From the NCBI GenBank assembly GCA_021200695.1, contig JAJQGF010000211.1, forward strand, positions 1-32,634: DNA of 32,634 nucleotides, read 5' to 3'. The stretch is from Lachnospiraceae bacterium. Lineage in GTDB: Bacteria; Bacillota; Clostridia; Lachnospirales; Lachnospiraceae. Under the pieces are notes generated by a model. The model did no database searches and was not told where the DNA came from. It worked only from the letters and a program-made list of their open reading frames with translations. Shown here piece by piece: positions 28,383-32,634 of this stretch. Position numbers and translations under genes: made by a program. Numbering within the stretch: the stretch's first letter is position 1; every line of letters starts with the position of its first letter.

Positions 28383-28489
28383 TATTTATGTAACCCAAAC
28401 ATTTGTTTTTAATATTTAAAAATGAAGGAAACGACATCAAATTTTTGCAAAAATGACATTCAAAAACATGTAAATGACGTCATTGTTGC

Positions 28490-28519
28490 TGTGGATAACC
28501 TGGTGGATTTTGTGGATTA
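28490..28519. promoter_or_regulatory. Cluster of DnaA-box-like sequences
   Basis: TGTGGATAA (28490-28498) is the exact reverse complement of TTATCCACA; GGTGGATTT (28502) and TGTGGATTA (28511-28519) are near-matches in the same orientation. Confidence 0.4.
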
Positions 28520-28726
28520 AATAAATTTTAGCCCGATAAATTCCCATAAAAAAATGACACCGCATATTTTTTTAAATCTAAATTTAATATGAAGGAAATT
28601 CTGCAATAATACTGAAGTGGTCAATTATATTATGTAAAGTCGTTTGAGTATGCATTTGCGTCTTAACGATAAATGTTGTATACTATATTAAAAAGCTGAA
28701 GAATATTGGCAAAATGAGAGGAGATT

Positions 28727-30046
28727 GTGAATATGTGGGCGTATGAAAGCGTGTTTTATCAGGTATATCCGTTGGGCTTCTGCGGCGCACCCTATGAGAA
28801 CGACGGAGCTTTGGAGCACAGGATACTTAAGGTTATGGATTGGATTCCACAGATGAATAAGCTTGGAATAAATGCGGTATACTTCTCGCCGGTATTTGAG
28901 TCTGATACTCATGGCTACAATACAAGAGACTATCGCAAAATAGATGTGCGTCTCGGCACGAACGAGGATTTTAAAAGGGTTTGTGCTGCCCTCCATGAAA
29001 ACGGCATAAGAGTAGTGCTTGACGGGGTGTTTAACCATGTGGGAAGAGGCTTCGGAGCTTTTCAGGACGTTGTAAGAAACAGGGAAAGGTCGGAGTATCT
29101 TGATTGGTTTTACAGGATTGCTCTGGACGGAAATTCAAATTATAATGACGGATTATGGTACGAGGGCTGGGAAGGAAACTATGACCTTGTAAAGCTTAAT
29201 CTGAAGAATGAGAGGGTGGTGGAATACCTTCTTGACAGTGTTAAGCAGTGGATTGAGGAGTTTGATATTGACGGATTAAGGCTTGATGTGGCATACAGCC
29301 TTGATGAGGGTTTTGTGCGCAGACTGCATGATTTTACGGCAGCCCTTAAGCCTGATTTTTATCTTCTCGGCGAGATGCTGCATGGTGATTATAATCGACT
29401 GATGAATGATGAAATGCTTCATTCGGCAACAAATTATGAATGCTATAAGGGGCTGTACAGCAGCTTTAACAGTATGAATATGTTTGAAATAGTCCACTCG
29501 CTTTTAAGACAGTTCGGCTCTGAGAATTGGACTCTCTACAAAGGCAGACATCTTCTTTCTTTTGTGGACAACCATGATGTTACAAGGGTGGCAAGCATAT
29601 TAAATAATGAAAGGCATCTGCCGCTTATATATGCGATGATGTTCGGTATGCCCGGAATACCCTGTGTATATTACGGAAGTGAATGGGGCGCAAAAGCCAA
29701 AAAAGAGGAGGGCGACATGGCGCTCAGGGCATGCTTTGATAAGCCTGAATGGAATGAGCTCTCAGATTATATAAGCCGTCTGAGTGAGGCAAAGAAGAAT
29801 TCTGAAGCACTTAATTATGGAGGCTTCCGCTCGGTGCTGCTTACTAATAAGCAGTGTATTTTTGAGAGAAAATCTGAGCATGAGCGTGTGCTGGTTGCTG
29901 TTAATGCGGATGGAGAGGATTTTACCGCGCATTTTGACGCAGGGTGCGGAAGAGCGCTTGACCTTATAAGCGGGGCAGAACATGATTTTGGCGGAGGAAG
30001 TCTTATGCCGGCATACAGTGCGGCATTCTGGAAATGTGAAGTGTAA
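28727..30046 (+). CDS. Alpha-amylase family (GH13) glycoside hydrolase
   Basis: GH13 conserved regions: DGVFNHVG, GLRLDVAYSLD, LLGEMLHGDY, FVDNHDVTR. GTG (28727) or ATG (28733) start. Confidence 0.92.
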   Translation: MNMWAYESVFYQVYPLGFCGAPYENDGALEHRILKVMDWIPQMNKLGINAVYFSPVFESDTHGYNTRDYRKIDVRLGTNEDFKRVCAALHENGIRVVLDGVFNHVGRGFGAFQDVVRNRERSEYLDWFYRIALDGNSNYNDGLWYEGWEGNYDLVKLNLKNERVVEYLLDSVKQWIEEFDIDGLRLDVAYSLDEGFVRRLHDFTAALKPDFYLLGEMLHGDYNRLMNDEMLHSATNYECYKGLYSSFNSMNMFEIVHSLLRQFGSENWTLYKGRHLLSFVDNHDVTRVASILNNERHLPLIYAMMFGMPGIPCVYYGSEWGAKAKKEEGDMALRACFDKPEWNELSDYISRLSEAKKNSEALNYGGFRSVLLTNKQCIFERKSEHERVLVAVNADGEDFTAHFDAGCGRALDLISGAEHDFGGGSLMPAYSAAFWKCEV

Positions 30047-30063
30047 GAGCGGAGAAACGGAGT

Positions 30064-30891
30064 ATGGCGCATTTTATCAGAAAAGCGTTGACAGCCGCGC
30101 TTGTAGCAGGCGGAGTGTATGTATTGTATACCGGTCTTACCGGGTCAAATCCGGATTTTAATTTTAAAATAAGTGATTTGAGCATTGATACGCTTAAGGA
30201 AGCGGGAGAGGGTGTCAGTGAGAGTATAATTCAGGAAATTGGCAAAGCAGACTATGAGCTTGCAGAGGATGATATGTATGACGAAGACCATGATATTCTT
30301 GAGGGAGACATGGCGCTGCATGTGCTTGAGGGCATCTCGGAGAACATGAAGCTTGATGCTGTCATGGGAGGCTGCGTATTTAAGCTGTGCGTTTCAGATG
30401 ATGACAGTTTCATGGTGCAGGCTGAAAACATGGGCAGATTTCAATGCTTTGTTGAGGATTCTGAGCTTGTACTGAGAGGAAGCGGCGCAGTTACAGACTT
30501 GTCGGATATGAATATGCAGACGGGTGAAATGATATTATATGTTCCGGAGAATTATGTATTTTCTGAGGCCTGTCTTGAGCTTGGCGCCGGCAGCATGGAG
30601 ATTGAGAGTATCAGGGCATCGGAGCTTAAGCTTGAGTGTGGTGCGGGTATGCTGAGGGTGTATTATGCAGACACAGAGGACGGTGCTTTTAAGTGCTCGG
30701 CCGGAAGTATAAGCGCAAGGCTTTTTGGAGTGGAGAGCGACTATAATTATACGATTGAGAGCGCGGTGGGTATGGTACAGATAGGGGATGAGTCATACAG
30801 CGGGGTCACAGCATCCAGAGAAATCAGAAATGCTTCCGAAAAAAATATAGAGGTAGAATGTACAATGGGAAGCATCAAAATAGAATTCTGA
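30064..30891 (+). CDS. DUF4097-like beta-repeat protein with N-terminal membrane anchor
   Basis: N-terminal hydrophobic segment; repetitive LELGAGSMEIESIRASELKLECGAGMLRV-type beta repeats ending IEVECTMGSIKIEF. Confidence 0.6.
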   Translation: MAHFIRKALTAALVAGGVYVLYTGLTGSNPDFNFKISDLSIDTLKEAGEGVSESIIQEIGKADYELAEDDMYDEDHDILEGDMALHVLEGISENMKLDAVMGGCVFKLCVSDDDSFMVQAENMGRFQCFVEDSELVLRGSGAVTDLSDMNMQTGEMILYVPENYVFSEACLELGAGSMEIESIRASELKLECGAGMLRVYYADTEDGAFKCSAGSISARLFGVESDYNYTIESAVGMVQIGDESYSGVTASREIRNASEKNIEVECTMGSIKIEF

Positions 30892-30975
30892 CAAAAAGGA
30901 TGAAAGTCCTATATCATAACTTAGCTTGTTCCGGCTTTTAGAAATGACAAAGGAGCAAATCCTGAACAGTACACC

Positions 30976-31014
30976 GGGTAGGAGGCTAATCAACTAATGG
31001 TTAGCCTCCTGCCC
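30976..31014. terminator. Strong hairpin between convergent genes, putative terminator
   Basis: GGGTAGGAGGCTAA (30976-30989) / TTAGCCTCCTGCCC (31001-31014), 14-bp stem with one G-U, no clear T-run on either strand. Confidence 0.55.
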
Positions 31015-31021
31015 GATTCTG

Positions 31022-31975
31022 TTATTCTGCCTCGGGAGTGACCTGTACAAAGAGTCCCGCCTTTTTAAGTGCCGGTCTCAGTGCAAGGTAAAATATGGTG
31101 GCGGCTATTACAGCAATTACAGCGTTTACGGAGGTTGTAAGGAGATTTAGCTTTGCAAGCGTTGCTGCCAAATCCTGAGGCACTCCGAGAAGATAGGTTT
31201 TATAAAAATAACCTACCAGAGGGTCTGCAATTATGTTGAAGCCCATTCCGCACACCGCGGCAAGGATTGTAACCCTGGTAACATATGAGGCGGAATGCGG
31301 GCGGCTCAGCCTGAAAATTTTGTGTGCTACAAGGCCGACAATTAATCCGATTATAAGCTTTAGCAAAAAGGTCTTGGGGGCGCTGGTAACATATGAGGTG
31401 GTGAGGTCGCCGATTGTCATTCCGACGGCGCCCGCCATGCCGCCCCAGAAGCCGCCGAGCAGCAGAGCCGCAAGCACACAGAAAACATTGCCAAAGTGGA
31501 AGGCAGTCTTTTCAGTTCCCACAGGTATGTCTATTTTAAAGAAGGCAAATCCCACATAGCAGAGTGCAGCTAACAGACCTGCCTGTGCCAGCTTTTTAAT
31601 GTCTGTTTTCTGAGAGGGAAGCACACCGTATACCGCGTTATATATTCCCTTTGCCAGAAGCATTATTCCTAAAAACAGTACGGCAAGACTGTATGAATAA
31701 GGGCGCTGGCTGCTTAGCTGTTCATCGGACAGGGCAGCTTTGGAGGCATTCAGCGCGTCTAAATCTCCTGCTGCTGTACCGTCTTCAATGGCCGCAATCC
31801 GGCTTTTTATCCCGGTGAGCTCATTTCCAAGCTCGACTGATTTGGCATAGCTTGTGCCGTAACTGTAAATGGCAAATGCGAGCGCAGCAATCACGATAAC
31901 TGCGCTTATAATAAGCAGACCATAGCTTCTTTTACGGGAGGCATTCGTTTCGTAATTTTTCATAATGTTCCTCAT
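31022..31975 (-). CDS. ECF transporter S component with N-terminal TM/coiled extension
   Basis: Core GLLAALCYVGFAFFKIDIPVGTEKTAFHFGNVFCVLAALLLGGFWGGMAGAVGMTIGDLT is typical of ECF S components; substrate not determinable. Confidence 0.8.
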   Translation of the reverse strand: MRNIMKNYETNASRKRSYGLLIISAVIVIAALAFAIYSYGTSYAKSVELGNELTGIKSRIAAIEDGTAAGDLDALNASKAALSDEQLSSQRPYSYSLAVLFLGIMLLAKGIYNAVYGVLPSQKTDIKKLAQAGLLAALCYVGFAFFKIDIPVGTEKTAFHFGNVFCVLAALLLGGFWGGMAGAVGMTIGDLTTSYVTSAPKTFLLKLIIGLIVGLVAHKIFRLSRPHSASYVTRVTILAAVCGMGFNIIADPLVGYFYKTYLLGVPQDLAATLAKLNLLTTSVNAVIAVIAATIFYLALRPALKKAGLFVQVTPEAE

Positions 31976-32111
31976 TTCTACCGATTTACGGATTTTGTTT
32001 AATATTTACCATAAATTAATTTATATGTAGTGTATAGGATAAGTGGCTCGATAAAAAGTGCCAGAATAAGTTTTTTTTACCATACCAGTTTGACGCTTAT
32101 CTTATTTCTCC

Positions 32112-32141
32112 TTGACCAAACGCAAAGCCTTATACTATAAT
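32112..32141 (+). promoter_or_regulatory. Candidate valS promoter
   Basis: TTGACC (32112-32117), 18-nt spacer, TATAAT (32136-32141). Confidence 0.55.
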
Positions 32142-32176
32142 TTCATATGAAACTGCGAAAGGAGATAAGAGGATAG

Positions 32177-32634
32177 ATGAGCGGAGAATTGGCAAAGACC
32201 TATGACCCGAAGGGCATAGAGGACAGATTATATCAGAAATGGCTTGACAAAAAGTATTTTCATGCGGAGGTGGATTATTCCAAAACTCCTTTTACGATAG
32301 TCATTCCGCCTCCAAACATTACAGGGCAGCTTCATATGGGACATGCTCTTGACAATACAATGCAGGATATCCTCATACGCTTCAAGAGAATGCAGGGCTA
32401 CAATGCACTGTGGCAGCCGGGTACTGACCATGCCAGCATAGCGACTGAGGTGAAGATTATCCAGAAGCTGAAGGAGGAGGGCATTGACAAAAACGACCTT
32501 GGACGTGAAAAATTCCTTGAAAGAGCCTGGGATTGGAAAAAGGAGTATGGAGGAAGGATTATCTCCCAGCTGAAAAAGCTTGGCACATCATGTGATTGGG
32601 ACAGAGAACGCTTCACTATGGACGAGGGCTGCAA
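32177..32634 (+). CDS. valS: Valyl-tRNA synthetase, N-terminal part (truncated by window end)
   Basis: Open frame from ATG 32177 to window end: [28 protein letters not shown]...[52 protein letters not shown] (HIGH-type motif). Not in the ORF track because no stop lies in the window. Confidence 0.95.
   Translation, partial: MSGELAKTYDPKGIEDRLYQKWLDKKYFHAEVDYSKTPFTIVIPPPNITGQLHMGHALDNTMQDILIRFKRMQGYNALWQPGTDHASIATEVKIIQKLKEEGIDKNDLGREKFLERAWDWKKEYGGRIISQLKKLGTSCDWDRERFTMDEGC

Noticed and set aside
31976-32176. Possible T-box upstream of valS, or riboswitch upstream of the ECF S component
   Set aside because: Candidate valS promoter leaves a leader of only about 30 nt, and neither strand shows a recognisable T-box, preQ1 or other aptamer core. 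GATAAG and TGGC/GCCA repeats here are too imperfect to call.
1-32634. CRISPR array, transposon, prophage or tRNA
   Set aside because: No regularly spaced repeats, transposase, integrase or phage genes, or tRNA cloverleaf recognised by eye; a tool-based scan could not be run.

Overview
Ordinary chromosomal window from what looks like an anaerobic Firmicute (Lachnospiraceae-like gene content; taxonomic placement is inference). Genes recognised, left to right: the 3' end of a ribosome hibernation factor (hpf); a DNA-deoxyinosine glycosylase; a HAD hydrolase; a complete butyryl-CoA operon (thl-crt-hbd-bcd-etfB-etfA) ending in a strong terminator; an HD protein; YbaK; mtnA; a YkgJ-like Cys-cluster protein; larC bracketed by two inverted paralogous multi-pass membrane proteins; plsC; proS; a DUF305 protein; a Ser/Thr kinase-PP2C fusion; an acyltransferase-3; another large membrane protein; a putative DNA-repair operon (radical SAM protein, DUF4130-type partner, PD-(D/E)XK-XPD-like helicase fusion); a GH13 amylase; a DUF4097-like protein; an ECF S component; and the 5' end of valS. 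The most interesting signals are: (1) the repair operon, which has two LexA-box-like palindromes on its candidate promoter and a third copy of the same core just past its last gene; (2) two Rex-like operators in opposite orientation, sharing an exact 14-nt inverted repeat, that bracket the butyryl-CoA promoter; (3) an AT-rich intergenic region with an exact DnaA box plus near-matches; and (4) the one-polypeptide kinase/phosphatase switch. No CRISPR array, tRNA, rRNA or transposon was seen.
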